Source of the DNA: Citromicrobium sp.
GTDB taxonomy: Bacteria; Pseudomonadota; Alphaproteobacteria; Sphingomonadales; Sphingomonadaceae
Assembly (NCBI GenBank): GCA_003248395.1
Contig: QFNA01000006.1
Location: 9,299-73,298, forward strand
Direction of reading: 5' to 3'
Length of the DNA: 64,000 nucleotides
The notes beneath the pieces were generated by a model, which was not told the origin of the DNA, searched no databases, and saw only the letters and a list, made by a program, of their open reading frames with translations. Each line of letters starts with the position of its first letter. Position 1 is the stretch's first letter. Below, piece by piece: positions 18,201 through 27,561 of the stretch. The position numbers and the translations under genes are program-made.

Positions 18201-19873
18201 TCAATCGTAGGTCACGCCCGGAAGCCCCTGTCCGCCATCGGCGATGAAGGCGTCGATCCGGTCTTCCAGGGCAGGCAATGGCACCGATCCCAGCGAGAGC
18301 ACGACGTCGTGAAACTTGCGAATGTCGAACCGGTCGCCGAGCGCCTTTTCTGCTTTTTCGCGCACACGACGGATGGTCAACTCGCCCAACTTGTAAGCAA
18401 GCGCCTGTCCAGGCCAGCTGATGTAGCGGTCGACCTCGGTCCCGACTTCGCGTTCGGACAGGGCGGTATGCGACGCGAGATAATCGACCGCCTGCTCGCG
18501 GCTCCAGCCATATTTATGTATGCCGGTGTCGATCACCAAACGGGCCGCACGCCACATCTCGTAGCTCAATCGTCCGAACTTCTCGTAAGGGGTGCGGTAG
18601 ATGCCCATCTCCTCGCCGAGATATTCACTGCACCCTGAAAACTGTGCCCCGGCGCGCACTCGTGGAGCGTCAGCGCGGGGATGTTGTAAAGGGGTCGCGA
18701 GGGCAGGTCATAGGTGTTCATCTGGCAGGCATCGAGTCCGCCCCGGCCCGCCGTATAGAACGGTGCGATCGCCGGATCGACCGGACGAATGGTGTAGCGA
18801 TGGCGAGGCAGGAATCCGAAGTAATCGGCCAGTTTTCCATCGACCCGTTTTGCGGTGTAGGCAGAAACCCCCATCAGTTCATCACCCGTGCGGGCGACGA
18901 ACTGGGGATCGGTGCGCAGGAAGGTCACGAATTCGTCCAGCGTGCCGTCGAATCCCGCCTCGCCCTTTACCGTTTCCATCTCAGCCGTAATCCGCGCGAC
19001 TTCCTCGAGGCCGATCTGGTGGATTTGCTCCGCTGTCAGGTCGAGGGTTGTGTACTGGCGGATTTGCTGTGCGTAATAGGCTTCGCCGTCGGGCATCTCG
19101 ATCGCGGCCAGCGATGTGCGCGTCTGCGGCAGGTATTCGTCGCGAAAGAATGCCAGCAGTTCAGTATAGGCAGGTGTCACCGCCGACGATATGGCGTCAC
19201 GTCCCTCCGCCATCAGCCGCCGCTGTTCGGCCTCCGGAATGCTGCGCGGCATCTCGGCAAACGGGCGCCAGAATGCGCTCTTTTCAGGGTCATCGACGAC
19301 GTAGGAAGAGATCGAGACATCGCGCCCCTCGAGCGTAACACGAGGCACGCTGAACCCGCGCGCCAGACCTGCACGGGCGTTGGCCTTGTGCTCTTCGAAA
19401 TAGCGCGGAATATCGCGCATCCGCCCGATATAGCGTTCGTAATCCTCTACGGTCGTGAATCCGCCTGGCGCAGCGAGATAGGACCAGAAATTGCTGTCGC
19501 TATCGAATGGCATTTCCCATTCCGAAAACCGCGCATCCCCGATCTGCTCCTTCAGCAAGGTCTCCAGAACGGTCGCATTGATCTGCGCGTCGTCCGACAG
19601 ACTGTCGCGGTCGATCCTGCCCAGTCGTTCGAGGAATTGCGCGGCGCTGGCGGCCCGCTCCTGCTCGGCTTCCGGAGTGACCGACCACAGCCGGGCGCCG
19701 GCTTCCGAATCCCCTTCCGGAGTCTCGATCATTCCGGATTCTGCGAGCCGATAATCGTGGTATTCTTCCGCGAGCGCGAACAGGGCCGCATCGCCGGAGG
19801 AGCCCTGCGCTGCCAGCGGAGTGGAAAGTGCCGTCGCAGCGAGGACCGCCGCGACCGTGATTGCAGTCCTCAT
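18201..19873 (-). pseudogene. DUF885 family peptidase, broken by a short deletion and frameshift
   Basis: Secreted DUF885-family protein (peptidase-like, relatives of prolyl/dipeptidyl carboxypeptidase type zincins). The first part, with signal peptide MRTAITVAAVLAATALSTPLAAQ, runs in one frame to 18566 and includes the metal motif LTLHECAPGHSFQ. The rest (SEYLGEEMGIYRTPYEKFG to VTYD) is in another frame ending at 18201. In intact relatives roughly 25-35 residues lie between these blocks, including the EGW segment with a further metal-ligand Glu; here HSFQ and SEYLGEEMG are joined at about 18631-18643. So the gene lost a segment and its frame. Most likely non-functional, unless the lesion is a sequence error. 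Confidence 0.85.
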
Positions 19874-19895
19874 GTTTCTCTCCCTTGGGAAAACG

Positions 19896-20489
19896 TCAGC
19901 CCGGCTTCTTGGCGACACCCACCATTGCGGGTCGCAGCAAGCGATCCTTGATCATGTAGCCCGCCTGCATTTCCTGGACGATGGTGCCCGGCTCGACGTC
20001 GTCGGTCGGCACTTCCATCATCGCCTGATGCTGGTTGGGGTCGAGCGGCATGCCCGTCGACGCAATCCGCGTTATGCCATTCTGGCTGAACACCTTTTCG
20101 AGTTCGCGCTGGGTCGCTTCGATCCCTGCGATGAATCCCTTGAGCTTTTCTTCTCCGCGAAGATCCTCGGGAATGGCGTCCAGCGCGCGCGACAAATTGT
20201 CGGCCACACTCAGGACATCCCGGGCAAATCCGGTCGCCGCGTAGTTGCGCGCGTCCTGGACGTCCTTTTCCATGCGACGGCGCACATTTTGCGTTTCGGC
20301 CTGGGCATAGAGCACGTCCTGCTTCGCCGCTTCGAGATCGCCGCGAAGGCTCGCTAGCGCATCGTCCAGCGCCTCCTCTGCCGTTTCGGCGCCATCGTCG
20401 CGCAGATGTTCGGGCACGCCTTCCATCTCGCGCGCCACTTCTTCATCGACCGCTTCGTCCTGCGGTTCGTTGGTCTTGTTCTCGGTCAC
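19896..20489 (-). CDS. grpE: Nucleotide exchange factor GrpE
   Basis: Releases ADP from DnaK. Long N-terminal coiled coil (LASLRGDLEAAKQDVLYAQAE, then QNVRRRMEKDVQDA) and the beta-wing domain with DPNQHQAMMEVP and IVQEMQAGYMIKDRLLRPAMV, the family signature. 197 residues, normal. It is 12 bases downstream of hrcA, the classic hrcA-grpE heat-shock pair. Confidence 0.96.
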   Translation of the reverse strand: MTENKTNEPQDEAVDEEVAREMEGVPEHLRDDGAETAEEALDDALASLRGDLEAAKQDVLYAQAETQNVRRRMEKDVQDARNYAATGFARDVLSVADNLSRALDAIPEDLRGEEKLKGFIAGIEATQRELEKVFSQNGITRIASTGMPLDPNQHQAMMEVPTDDVEPGTIVQEMQAGYMIKDRLLRPAMVGVAKKPG

Positions 20490-20501
20490 TTAAAAACCCT
20501 G

Positions 20502-21545
20502 TCAGCCAATTCTCTTGCCCAAGGATCGGGCGGTGAAATCCACCATGGGGACGACACGGGCGTAATTCAACCGAGTCGGGCCGATGACCCCGAGCACGCC
20601 GAGCACCTTGCCGTCGCGATCGCGATAGGGCGCCGCAATGACCGAGGAACCCGACAGGGCGAAAAGCCGGTTTTCGCTCCCGATAAAGATACGCATGGCT
20701 TCTGCCTCGCGCGCGCTTTCCAGCAGCGTCGAGACCGACTGCTTGCTTTCCAGATCGTCCAGTAGCGAGCGGACTCTCTCAATATCGCCCAAGGCTTCTT
20801 CGTCGAGCAGATTTGCCTGGCCACGTACGATGAGCACCGGACGTGCCGCGGCATCCTTCGTCCATGTGGCGATTCCGCGGGCGACAAGCTCGCGACTGGC
20901 TTCGTCGAGCGCGGTCATGCCGCTCGAAATTTCGTCGGTTACCAGAGCAGCCGCTTCGGCCAGCGTGCGTCCGGATGCGCGCGCAGTGAGGTAATTGCTT
21001 GCCGCTTCGAGCGACATCCCCAGCGAATCGACCGACAGCGACAATATCCGATTCTCGACTTGGCCGTCTTCGCTCACGAGAACCGCCAGCACGCGCTGGG
21101 AATCGAGGCTGGTCAAGGCGATCTGTGCCAGCCTGGGTTCACGCCGCGGGACCGTGACCATGCCCGCCGCGCCTGACAGGTCGGACAGCAGCGCACTGGT
21201 CTCTTCGAGTGCTCGCTCGATCGGCCCCGGCTCACGAAGTCTCTGTTCTATCGCTTCGCGCTCGGCTTGCGTCGGTGTCGAGACCTGCATCATCGCGTCG
21301 ACGAACAGCCTCAATCCGCTTTCGGTTGGCATGCGGCCGGCACTGGTATGAGGTGCTGACAGCAGTCCGCGCTGCTCCAGCTCTGCCAGGACCGACCGGA
21401 TCGACGCAGGAGACAGGTTCACCCCGCCCTCCCCTGCCAGCGATTTGGAGCCAACCGGAAATCCGCTTTCGAGATAGCCCTCTACCACGAGCCGGAAAAT
21501 CTCGCGCGCGCGATCGGACATGTCGGTGAGTGGCGGGGAACGCAT
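20502..21545 (-). CDS. hrcA: Heat-inducible transcription repressor HrcA
   Basis: Represses groESL and other chaperone genes by binding CIRCE operators. N-terminal winged helix ([26 protein letters not shown]) followed by the GAF-like and dimer domains; the C-terminus has [19 protein letters not shown]. 347 residues from ATG 21545. No CIRCE inverted repeat is visible upstream of hrcA or dnaK in this window, so its targets must lie elsewhere (groESL is the usual one). Confidence 0.95.
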   Translation of the reverse strand: MRSPPLTDMSDRAREIFRLVVEGYLESGFPVGSKSLAGEGGVNLSPASIRSVLAELEQRGLLSAPHTSAGRMPTESGLRLFVDAMMQVSTPTQAEREAIEQRLREPGPIERALEETSALLSDLSGAAGMVTVPRREPRLAQIALTSLDSQRVLAVLVSEDGQVENRILSLSVDSLGMSLEAASNYLTARASGRTLAEAAALVTDEISSGMTALDEASRELVARGIATWTKDAAARPVLIVRGQANLLDEEALGDIERVRSLLDDLESKQSVSTLLESAREAEAMRIFIGSENRLFALSGSSVIAAPYRDRDGKVLGVLGVIGPTRLNYARVVPMVDFTARSLGKRIG

Positions 21546-21552
21546 CCTGCAT

Positions 21553-21580
21553 ATCTAGCCGATAGTCGATGCGCCACAAG
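21553..21580 (-). promoter_or_regulatory. Possible weak sigma-32 promoter for hrcA-grpE
   Basis: Minus-strand CTTG (complement of 21577-21580), 17 bases, then GCTAGAT (complement of 21553-21559). The -35 part is perfect but the -10 part matches CYTATNT at only four or five positions. It starts 8 bases upstream of the hrcA ATG, which would make the leader very short, so this is tentative. Confidence 0.25.
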
Positions 21581-21644
21581 GGTTGCGGGCTGGAAATCGT
21601 TGGGCCAAGGCGAGCGACGAGAATCGACTGGACTGGAGAATTTT

Positions 21645-22361
21645 ATGCGACCCTCAGGCCGCGCGCCCGACGAGATGCGCACGATTGCAATCGAGACTGG
21701 CTATACGCGTCACGCGGAAGGAAGCTGCCTGATTTCCTTCGGGGACACCAAAGTCCTGTGCACGGCATCGGTCGAAGAAAGACTGCCGCCGTGGATGAAG
21801 GGCAAGGGTCAGGGCTGGGTCACAGGCGAATATTCGATGCTCCCGCGCGCCACCCACACGAGGGGGCAACGTGAAGCGGCCAAGGGCAAGCAAAGCGGCC
21901 GCACGCAGGAAATCCAGCGCCTGATCGGGCGTTCCTTGCGCGCGGTGGTCGACATGAAGAAGCTGGGCGAGCGGCAAATCACATTGGATTGCGATGTCAT
22001 CCAGGCGGATGGCGGAACCCGGACTGCGGCGATCTCCGGGGCTTGGGTGGCCCTGCGACTGGCAGTCGATGGCCTCATGAAGTCCGGAGCAGTGGTCGAA
22101 GATCCGATTACCGCCAAGGTAGCGGCTATCTCGTGCGGAATCTATCAGGGCACACCGGTGCTCGACCTCGATTATCCGGAAGACAGCACCGCGGATGCCG
22201 ATGCGAATTTCGTCCTGATCGAGGGAGGCAAGATCGCCGAAACGCAAGCGACTGCCGAAGGGGCGCCCTTCGACGAGGAAGGATTCTTGCGGCTGTTGCG
22301 ATTGGCGCAAATCGGTTGCGGCCAGATTTTCAAGGCACAGGAGGCGGCGACCCGCACATGA
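21645..22361 (+). CDS. rph: Ribonuclease PH
   Basis: Phosphorolytic 3'-5' exonuclease that trims tRNA 3' ends. The RPH fold is clear: [47 protein letters not shown] and the [15 protein letters not shown] block with the phosphate-binding region. 238 residues. Start at the ATG at 21645 with a GGAG site at 21636-21639. It overlaps rdgB by 4 bases (ATGA) and is divergent from hrcA. Confidence 0.97.
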   Translation: MRPSGRAPDEMRTIAIETGYTRHAEGSCLISFGDTKVLCTASVEERLPPWMKGKGQGWVTGEYSMLPRATHTRGQREAAKGKQSGRTQEIQRLIGRSLRAVVDMKKLGERQITLDCDVIQADGGTRTAAISGAWVALRLAVDGLMKSGAVVEDPITAKVAAISCGIYQGTPVLDLDYPEDSTADADANFVLIEGGKIAETQATAEGAPFDEEGFLRLLRLAQIGCGQIFKAQEAATRT

Positions 22362-22987
22362 CCCGGCGGCTCGGTTCCGGATCACTGGTCATCGCGACCC
22401 ACAATGCCGGCAAGCTCGCGGAAATTTCCGCCTTGCTCGAACCGTACGGATTGAAGTGCCTTTCGGCCGGGTCGCTCGGCCTTCCCGAGCCTGCAGAAAC
22501 GGGTGAGAGTTTTGTCGAGAACGCGCTGATCAAGGCGCGCGCGGCCGCCGAAGCATCAGGATTGCCCGCATTGGCCGATGACAGTGGTCTTTCGGTCGAT
22601 GCGCTCGACGGAAGGCCCGGTGTGTACACGGCGGACTGGGCAGAACGACAGTGGTTCGAGGGAGAGCCAGGACGCGACTGGTATCTGGCGATGGGCAAGG
22701 TCGAGGGTCTGTTGCAGCAACGCGGCGAGGATACAGACCGGAGCGCAGCCTTCCATTGCGTTCTCGCACTTGCATGGCCCGAGGGCGATTACGCGATTTA
22801 CGAAGGGATCGCGCGCGGATCGCTGGTGTGGCCTCCGCGTGGAGACCTCGGTTTCGGATATGATCCGGTCTTCGTGCCCGATGGGAGCGAGAAAACGTTC
22901 GCGGAAATCGAACCTGCGGAGAAGCATCGCATGAGCCACCGCGCCGATGCGTTTGCGAAACTGGTTGCCGAACAGTTCGGTCAGTAA
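22358..22987 (+). CDS. rdgB: Non-canonical purine NTP pyrophosphatase (dITP/XTP)
   Basis: House-cleaning Ham1/RdgB enzyme that hydrolyses dITP and XTP to the monophosphate, keeping them out of DNA. Motifs: [11 protein letters not shown] near the N-terminus, [12 protein letters not shown] with catalytic acids, and [12 protein letters not shown]. 209 residues. The ATG sits in the ATGA overlap with the rph stop, so the two are translationally coupled. The last 7 bases overlap the convergent CAP gene. Confidence 0.96.
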   Translation: MTRRLGSGSLVIATHNAGKLAEISALLEPYGLKCLSAGSLGLPEPAETGESFVENALIKARAAAEASGLPALADDSGLSVDALDGRPGVYTADWAERQWFEGEPGRDWYLAMGKVEGLLQQRGEDTDRSAAFHCVLALAWPEGDYAIYEGIARGSLVWPPRGDLGFGYDPVFVPDGSEKTFAEIEPAEKHRMSHRADAFAKLVAEQFGQ

Positions 22988-23577
22988 GGGCTCCTGCCTA
23001 TCACATTGCCCGCAGGGTAATAACGGCACACAAGCACGTCCCATTCGCCCCGGCTGACGACCGAACAGCCGACCTCCTGCGTGTCGCGCCAGACCACCTG
23101 GCTGTAATGCCCGGCATCGTACCAATTGCCCGTACGCGAAATTCTCGGGAAGCTGCCGCGACGGAAATGCCGCTTTTCGGCGATGAAGCTGCCGACCATC
23201 GAATCGACATCCCAGTGGCCGGCGGTGCCCATCCACAAATTCTCGCCCGCTTCGCCGCGCGTCCTCTCGTCCGCATGTTGCAGGACACCGCGCCGTGCGA
23301 GCACTTCGCCCCACTCGCGCGCGCCGCGTTCAAGCCTACTGTTCCAGCGCAGCGCGGGCAGGCCGAGCCTCTCTCGCTCGGCATTGTGGGAGGCCAGCAT
23401 TCGCGATGCATCGTGGTGGAGCCGGGTCTCGCTGTGAGCGGTCGCTGCCGCCGCCGCACCTTCGCGCGCGCTTGCAGCCACGGCCAAACCCGTGGCACAA
23501 AGGGCTGCAACGGCAGCGCCAGTCGTCGCGACCTTTGGCCCGATCTCTCTACATTCACTGGCCCTTTTGTCTGGCAA
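22981..23577 (-). CDS. CAP-domain (SCP/PR-1) secreted protein
   Basis: Predicted exported protein with a CAP domain (cysteine-rich secretory, antigen 5, PR-1 superfamily); the bacterial role is unsettled. Signature parts: [32 protein letters not shown] and [10 protein letters not shown] hydrophobic signal stretch covers about residues 16-36. 198 residues. The only possible start is a TTG at 23577, 43 bases inside hemW on the opposite strand; the start overlaps hemW. It lies between rdgB and hemW. Confidence 0.82.
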   Translation of the reverse strand: MPDKRASECREIGPKVATTGAAVAALCATGLAVAASAREGAAAAATAHSETRLHHDASRMLASHNAERERLGLPALRWNSRLERGAREWGEVLARRGVLQHADERTRGEAGENLWMGTAGHWDVDSMVGSFIAEKRHFRRGSFPRISRTGNWYDAGHYSQVVWRDTQEVGCSVVSRGEWDVLVCRYYPAGNVIGRSPY

Positions 23578-24689
23578 AGTGCCCCTATTGCGATTTCAAC
23601 AGCCATGTTCGCGCCGGGATCGACATTGCGGCGTGGCGCGAAGCCTTGATTGCGGATCTCCGCGTCGAGAAAAACGCAGTCGGTGCCTCCGCGCCACTCG
23701 AAAGCATCTTCTTCGGCGGTGGAACGCCATCGCTCATGCCGCCCGCGCTCGTGGAAGATCTCCTGGCCGAGGCGGAGCGCCTGTGGGGGTTCGATCCGAA
23801 TATCGAAATCACGCTCGAAGCCAATCCGTCCTCCGTCGAAGCCGATAATTTCAGGGATATTGCGACGGCTGGCGTAAATCGGGTGTCTCTCGGCGTGCAA
23901 AGCCTGCGCGACGAAGCGCTTCGTTTTCTGGGCAGGTTGCACGGCGCGGACGAGGCGCGTGAAGCCGTCGACACGGCACAAAGCGTCTTCGACCGGGTTT
24001 CGATCGACCTGATTTACGCGCGGCCCGGGCAGACCGAGGCCGAGTGGGAAAGGGAACTGGCAGAAGCGCTTGCGATTGGCACCGACCACCTGTCGCTCTA
24101 TCAATTGACGATCGAGCAGGCCACGCGCTTTGCAACCGATGTGCGGCGCGGGGTGTTCGTGCCGCTCGACGACGACAACGCAGCCGATCTCTTCGCACTC
24201 ACGCGCACAATGACGTCAGCGTCGGGCATACCGGCTTACGAGGTCAGCAACCATGCGCGCCCCGGTCAGGAAAGCCGTCACAATCTCACCTACTGGCGAT
24301 ATAATGATTACGTCGGGATTGGGCCGGGCGCGCATGGGCGACGCGGCGGCGTCGCGACCGCGCGTCACAAGAAGCCGGAAAATTATCTCTCGGCCGTGCG
24401 CGACAAGGGCCACGGGATTGTCGAGGAAACTACGCTCGGCGCGCGCGAAATGGCATCCGAAGCTCTCTTGATGGGATTGCGCCTGCATGAGGGCGTTTGC
24501 CTCGACCACCTCTCCGCCCGCTTCGGGCTCTCACGTGAGGCGCTGATCGATGACGAAAAGATACGTCTTTACAGTTCCTTGGGACTTATCTCTGAAATCG
24601 GCTCCCGTCTGACCGTGACCGAGGTCGGTATGCCGCTGCTCGACGCACTGCTCGGTGAACTTGTCGCGCGCGATCTTGTCGAGGGATGA
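23535..24689 (+). CDS. hemW: Heme chaperone HemW (radical SAM)
   Basis: HemW inserts or carries heme and was formerly labelled oxygen-independent coproporphyrinogen oxidase-like. The CxxxCxxC cluster motif is at Cys12, Cys16, Cys19 ([15 protein letters not shown]), followed by GGGTPSLMPP and a C-terminal HemN-like domain. Start is a TTG at 23535 giving MARSLYIHW; the next in-frame ATG upstream (23405) would add unrelated residues. 384 residues. It overlaps the CAP gene 5' end and, at its 3' end, xerC by 4 bases (ATGA). Confidence 0.9.
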   Translation: MARSLYIHWPFCLAKCPYCDFNSHVRAGIDIAAWREALIADLRVEKNAVGASAPLESIFFGGGTPSLMPPALVEDLLAEAERLWGFDPNIEITLEANPSSVEADNFRDIATAGVNRVSLGVQSLRDEALRFLGRLHGADEAREAVDTAQSVFDRVSIDLIYARPGQTEAEWERELAEALAIGTDHLSLYQLTIEQATRFATDVRRGVFVPLDDDNAADLFALTRTMTSASGIPAYEVSNHARPGQESRHNLTYWRYNDYVGIGPGAHGRRGGVATARHKKPENYLSAVRDKGHGIVEETTLGAREMASEALLMGLRLHEGVCLDHLSARFGLSREALIDDEKIRLYSSLGLISEIGSRLTVTEVGMPLLDALLGELVARDLVEG

Positions 24690-25582
24690 CGAGGCATGAT
24701 CTCCTCGCGGCATGGCACCATCATCTGTCGCTCGGATTGAGGCGATCGGAGCACACTGTGCGGGCCTACGGCAAGGCGGCCGAACGCCTATTGTCCGGCA
24801 ATAATCTCGACGATTGGCGGGGCGTTGCAGCGCTGGACAGCAAATCTCTCCGCGAACATCTCGCCAAGCGGCGTGCCGACGGCTTGTCGAACGCGTCGAT
24901 TGCCCGCGAATTGTCTGCATTGAAGGCGTTCATCGCCTTTGCGAAAGTCCAGCACGGCGAAGACCGGGCAGACGCACCGCGCATGCGGGGGCCGCGCATC
25001 AAGAAGGGCCTGCCCCGCCCGGTCTCGCCAGACGATGCCATCGGCTTGGCCGAGACAGTCGATGCGCTTGCCGAGGACGACTGGATCGGTGCGCGAGACC
25101 GGGCGGTGTTGATGCTGCTCTACGGTGCCGGGATGCGGATCGCGGAAGCGCTGTCGCTGACCGGCAGCGTGCTCCCGCTCGGAGAGCGCCTCACGGTTAC
25201 CGGCAAAGGCGGGAAGCAGAGGGTCGTGCCGCTGCTCCCGATCGTCTGCGAAGCCGTCGCGGACTATGTGGACAGATGCCCCTGGGCAATCCACAACGAC
25301 GGACCGCTGTTTCTCGGTGCGAAGGGCGGACCATTGCGCCAAGGCGTGGTCCAGAAAGCGACGGCGAAGGCCAGAATGGCGCTTGGACTTCCCGCGACTG
25401 CGACGCCGCACGCGCTCCGCCACAGCTTCGCCACGCATCTGCTGAGCGCGGGTGCCGATCTGCGCAGCCTGCAGGAACTGCTTGGCCACGCCAGCCTCGG
25501 TTCGACACAGATCTATACCAAGGTCGACGCCGCGGCGATGCTCGAAACCTACCGCAACGCGCATCCTCGGGAGCGTGATTAA
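24686..25582 (+). CDS. xerC: Tyrosine recombinase XerC
   Basis: Resolves chromosome dimers at dif with XerD. Catalytic residues are in place: Arg151 (GAGMRIAEAL), Lys174 (TGKGGKQRVVP), His242 and Arg245 (HALRHSFATHLL), His268 (LLGHASL) and the nucleophile Tyr277 (TQIYTKVD). The N-terminal SAM-like core-binding domain spans about residues 5-90. 298 residues. ATG overlaps the hemW stop. No att-like repeats or integrase partner genes nearby, so this is the housekeeping recombinase. Confidence 0.94.
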   Translation: MTRHDLLAAWHHHLSLGLRRSEHTVRAYGKAAERLLSGNNLDDWRGVAALDSKSLREHLAKRRADGLSNASIARELSALKAFIAFAKVQHGEDRADAPRMRGPRIKKGLPRPVSPDDAIGLAETVDALAEDDWIGARDRAVLMLLYGAGMRIAEALSLTGSVLPLGERLTVTGKGGKQRVVPLLPIVCEAVADYVDRCPWAIHNDGPLFLGAKGGPLRQGVVQKATAKARMALGLPATATPHALRHSFATHLLSAGADLRSLQELLGHASLGSTQIYTKVDAAAMLETYRNAHPRERD

Positions 25583-26184
25583 CGCTCGGAACGCGGCTTC
25601 CAGTTTGCGACCCTCCAGCCATACCACAGCAGGCCCGCAAAGATGATGCCGCCGACAACATAGCCTGCCGCAGCATCATACTGTTCTATCAAGCCCGACA
25701 GTTTCCCGCCTCCCCAGATCAGCAATCCGTTCCAGATCAGCGAACCGAGGAAGGTGAACAAAAGGAACCGCCACATTTTCATGTGGGCCAGACCCGCGGG
25801 CAACGAAACAATCGTCCGGAGAAATGGCGAGAAGCGGAGGAGGAACACGACCCAGTCCCCATGCTTGCGAAAGGCCAGCCGGGCTTTCTCGAAATCTTCC
25901 CATTCCAGGGTCAGCCAGCGCCCCCGCCGATCCACGAAGGCCTGGAGCTGCTGCTCGCTCCAGCGCCAACCGAGCCAGTACCACACGCAATTGCCGGCCA
26001 CGGTGCCCAGCGTTCCGATCAGGAGCAGCGGCCAGAAGGAGAATGTGCCGCGCGCAACCAGCACGCCGCCATAGCCCATGATGATTTCGGACGGCACTGG
26101 CGGGAAGATATTCTCCAGCGCCATCAGCAGGAAAATCCCGGCATAGCCGCCGGTCTGGATCGCATTGAGGATAAACTGGTTCAC
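25579..26184 (-). CDS. DedA family membrane protein
   Basis: Inner-membrane DedA/SNARE-associated family protein, thought to flip undecaprenyl phosphate or phospholipid and support membrane homeostasis. Visible signature: PVPSEIIMGYGG, RRGRWLTLEWEDFEKA, FLLRFSPFLRTIVSLPAGLAHM and a C-terminal helix YVVGGIIFAGLLWYGWRV. 201 residues with about five hydrophobic segments. It ends overlapping xerC by 4 bases, tail to tail. Confidence 0.9.
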   Translation of the reverse strand: MNQFILNAIQTGGYAGIFLLMALENIFPPVPSEIIMGYGGVLVARGTFSFWPLLLIGTLGTVAGNCVWYWLGWRWSEQQLQAFVDRRGRWLTLEWEDFEKARLAFRKHGDWVVFLLRFSPFLRTIVSLPAGLAHMKMWRFLLFTFLGSLIWNGLLIWGGGKLSGLIEQYDAAAGYVVGGIIFAGLLWYGWRVANWKPRSER

Positions 26185-26208
26185 ATGCGTCGTAATGCGC
26201 TGGCGAGA

Positions 26209-27177
26209 CTAAAGCTCCGCATGTCGGCGTTCTATCGCATCCCAGATGAGCCCGGCGGTGTCGGTCCCGTTGAACTTGTCGATCGCGACAATCCCGGTCG
26301 GACTGGTCACATTGATCTCGGTCAGCCATTTCCCGCCAATGACGTCGATCCCGACGAAGACGAGACCGCGACGTTTGAGTTCGGGGCCCATGGCCGCACA
26401 GATTTCCTCCTCGCGCGGGGTGAGGCTTGCAGCCTCTGCGTGCCCGCCCTGAGCGAGATTTGACCGGAATTCTCCTTCACCCGGAAACCGATTAATGGCG
26501 CCGGCAAATTCGCCGTCCACCAGCACGATACGTTTGTCGCCTGCGGAAACCTCGGGGAGAAATGGCTGGATCATGTGCGGTTCCGGCCAGGTCTGGTCGA
26601 ACACTTCGCTGAGCGCCGAAAGATTGGTTCCCTCGGCGTCGATCCGGAAGATCGCCTTGCCGCCATTCCCGTGAAGCGGTTTGACGACCACCGATCCATG
26701 CTCCCGCTGAAATTCTCTCAGGTCCGGCAAAGCGCGCGCAATCATCGTCGGCGGCATGAATTGCGCGTAATCGAGGACGAACATCTTTTCCGGCGCGTTG
26801 ACCACTTCTCGGGGATCGTTAACCACCAGTGTCGTGCCCCGCAGGCGATCGAGCAGCAATGCCGCGCTGATGTAGCCGAGATGAAACGGCGGATCCTGCC
26901 GCATCAGGACAACATCGATATCCTTTGCCAGATCGATAAGCCGACGCTCACCCGCCGAGAAGTGATCTCCTTCGACGCGCTGGACTTTTACCGGCGCGGC
27001 ATGGGCGGTGATCTTCCCCCCGCGTGTGCCATCGCTTTGCCACGCAAGCGTGCCGACATCGTAATGCCAGAGCTCGTGACCGCGAGCCTGCGCCGAGAGC
27101 ATCAGGGCAAAGCTGCTGTCGCCCGCAATATTGATATTTTCGAGCGGGTCCATCTGGACTGCGACGCGCAATGCCAT
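26209..27177 (-). CDS. gshB: Glutathione synthetase
   Basis: Joins gamma-glutamylcysteine and glycine with ATP. ATP-grasp family: the N-terminal domain MALRVAVQMDPLENINIAGD, LHGNGGKAIFRI in the ATP-binding lid, EVSAGDKRIVLVDGEF, then NRFPGEGEFRSNLAQGG and the closing metal-binding EINVTSPTGI. 322 residues. It lies in a minus-strand series after yraN but with about 33 bases between, so it may be co-transcribed. Confidence 0.96.
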   Translation of the reverse strand: MALRVAVQMDPLENINIAGDSSFALMLSAQARGHELWHYDVGTLAWQSDGTRGGKITAHAAPVKVQRVEGDHFSAGERRLIDLAKDIDVVLMRQDPPFHLGYISAALLLDRLRGTTLVVNDPREVVNAPEKMFVLDYAQFMPPTMIARALPDLREFQREHGSVVVKPLHGNGGKAIFRIDAEGTNLSALSEVFDQTWPEPHMIQPFLPEVSAGDKRIVLVDGEFAGAINRFPGEGEFRSNLAQGGHAEAASLTPREEEICAAMGPELKRRGLVFVGIDVIGGKWLTEINVTSPTGIVAIDKFNGTDTAGLIWDAIERRHAEL

Positions 27178-27210
27178 GTCTAACTCCGATTTACCGGCGG
27201 CCCCGAGATG

Positions 27211-27561
27211 TTACGGCTGCCAGGCGTTGGCGATGTGGCGCGGTAATGCGCCCGGCGCAAGCAGGATCACATCGACCCGTATATCCTCTCCGCCGGTAAC
27301 ATAGTCATGCGCGACGGCTTCGACCGCGGCAGCGACGCGCCCGAGACGATATTCGTCGATCGCAAAGTCGAGGTCCGCGTTCTTCTTGCGCCACTTTACC
27401 TCGATAAACGCGACGACCGACCCGCGCTTTGCAATCAGATCGATCTCCCCCGCCGGAGTACGCACGCGCTTTGCCAGGATGCGCCAGCCCTTGGCCCTCA
27501 GCCATAGGGCAGCGCGCGCCTCCCCGTCGCGCCCGCTTTTTTCGGCGAGGTACCTGTTCAC
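27211..27561 (-). CDS. YraN family endonuclease-like protein (UPF0102)
   Basis: Small protein of the UPF0102 family with a Holliday-junction-resolvase-like nuclease fold; function unproven. Conserved GEIDLIAKRG and FIEVKWRKK carry the presumed metal-binding D...ExK pattern. 116 residues. It overlaps rsmI by 4 bases (27558-27561), and this rsmI-yraN pairing is common. Confidence 0.88.
   Translation of the reverse strand: MNRYLAEKSGRDGEARAALWLRAKGWRILAKRVRTPAGEIDLIAKRGSVVAFIEVKWRKKNADLDFAIDEYRLGRVAAAVEAVAHDYVTGGEDIRVDVILLAPGALPRHIANAWQP

Noticed and set aside
21546..21644. CIRCE operator upstream of hrcA
   Set aside because: No TTAGCACTC-N9-GAGTGCTAA-like inverted repeat is present.
24686..25582. 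Phage or island integrase
   Set aside because: The sequence and catalytic layout fit housekeeping XerC, and no attachment site or island genes flank it.
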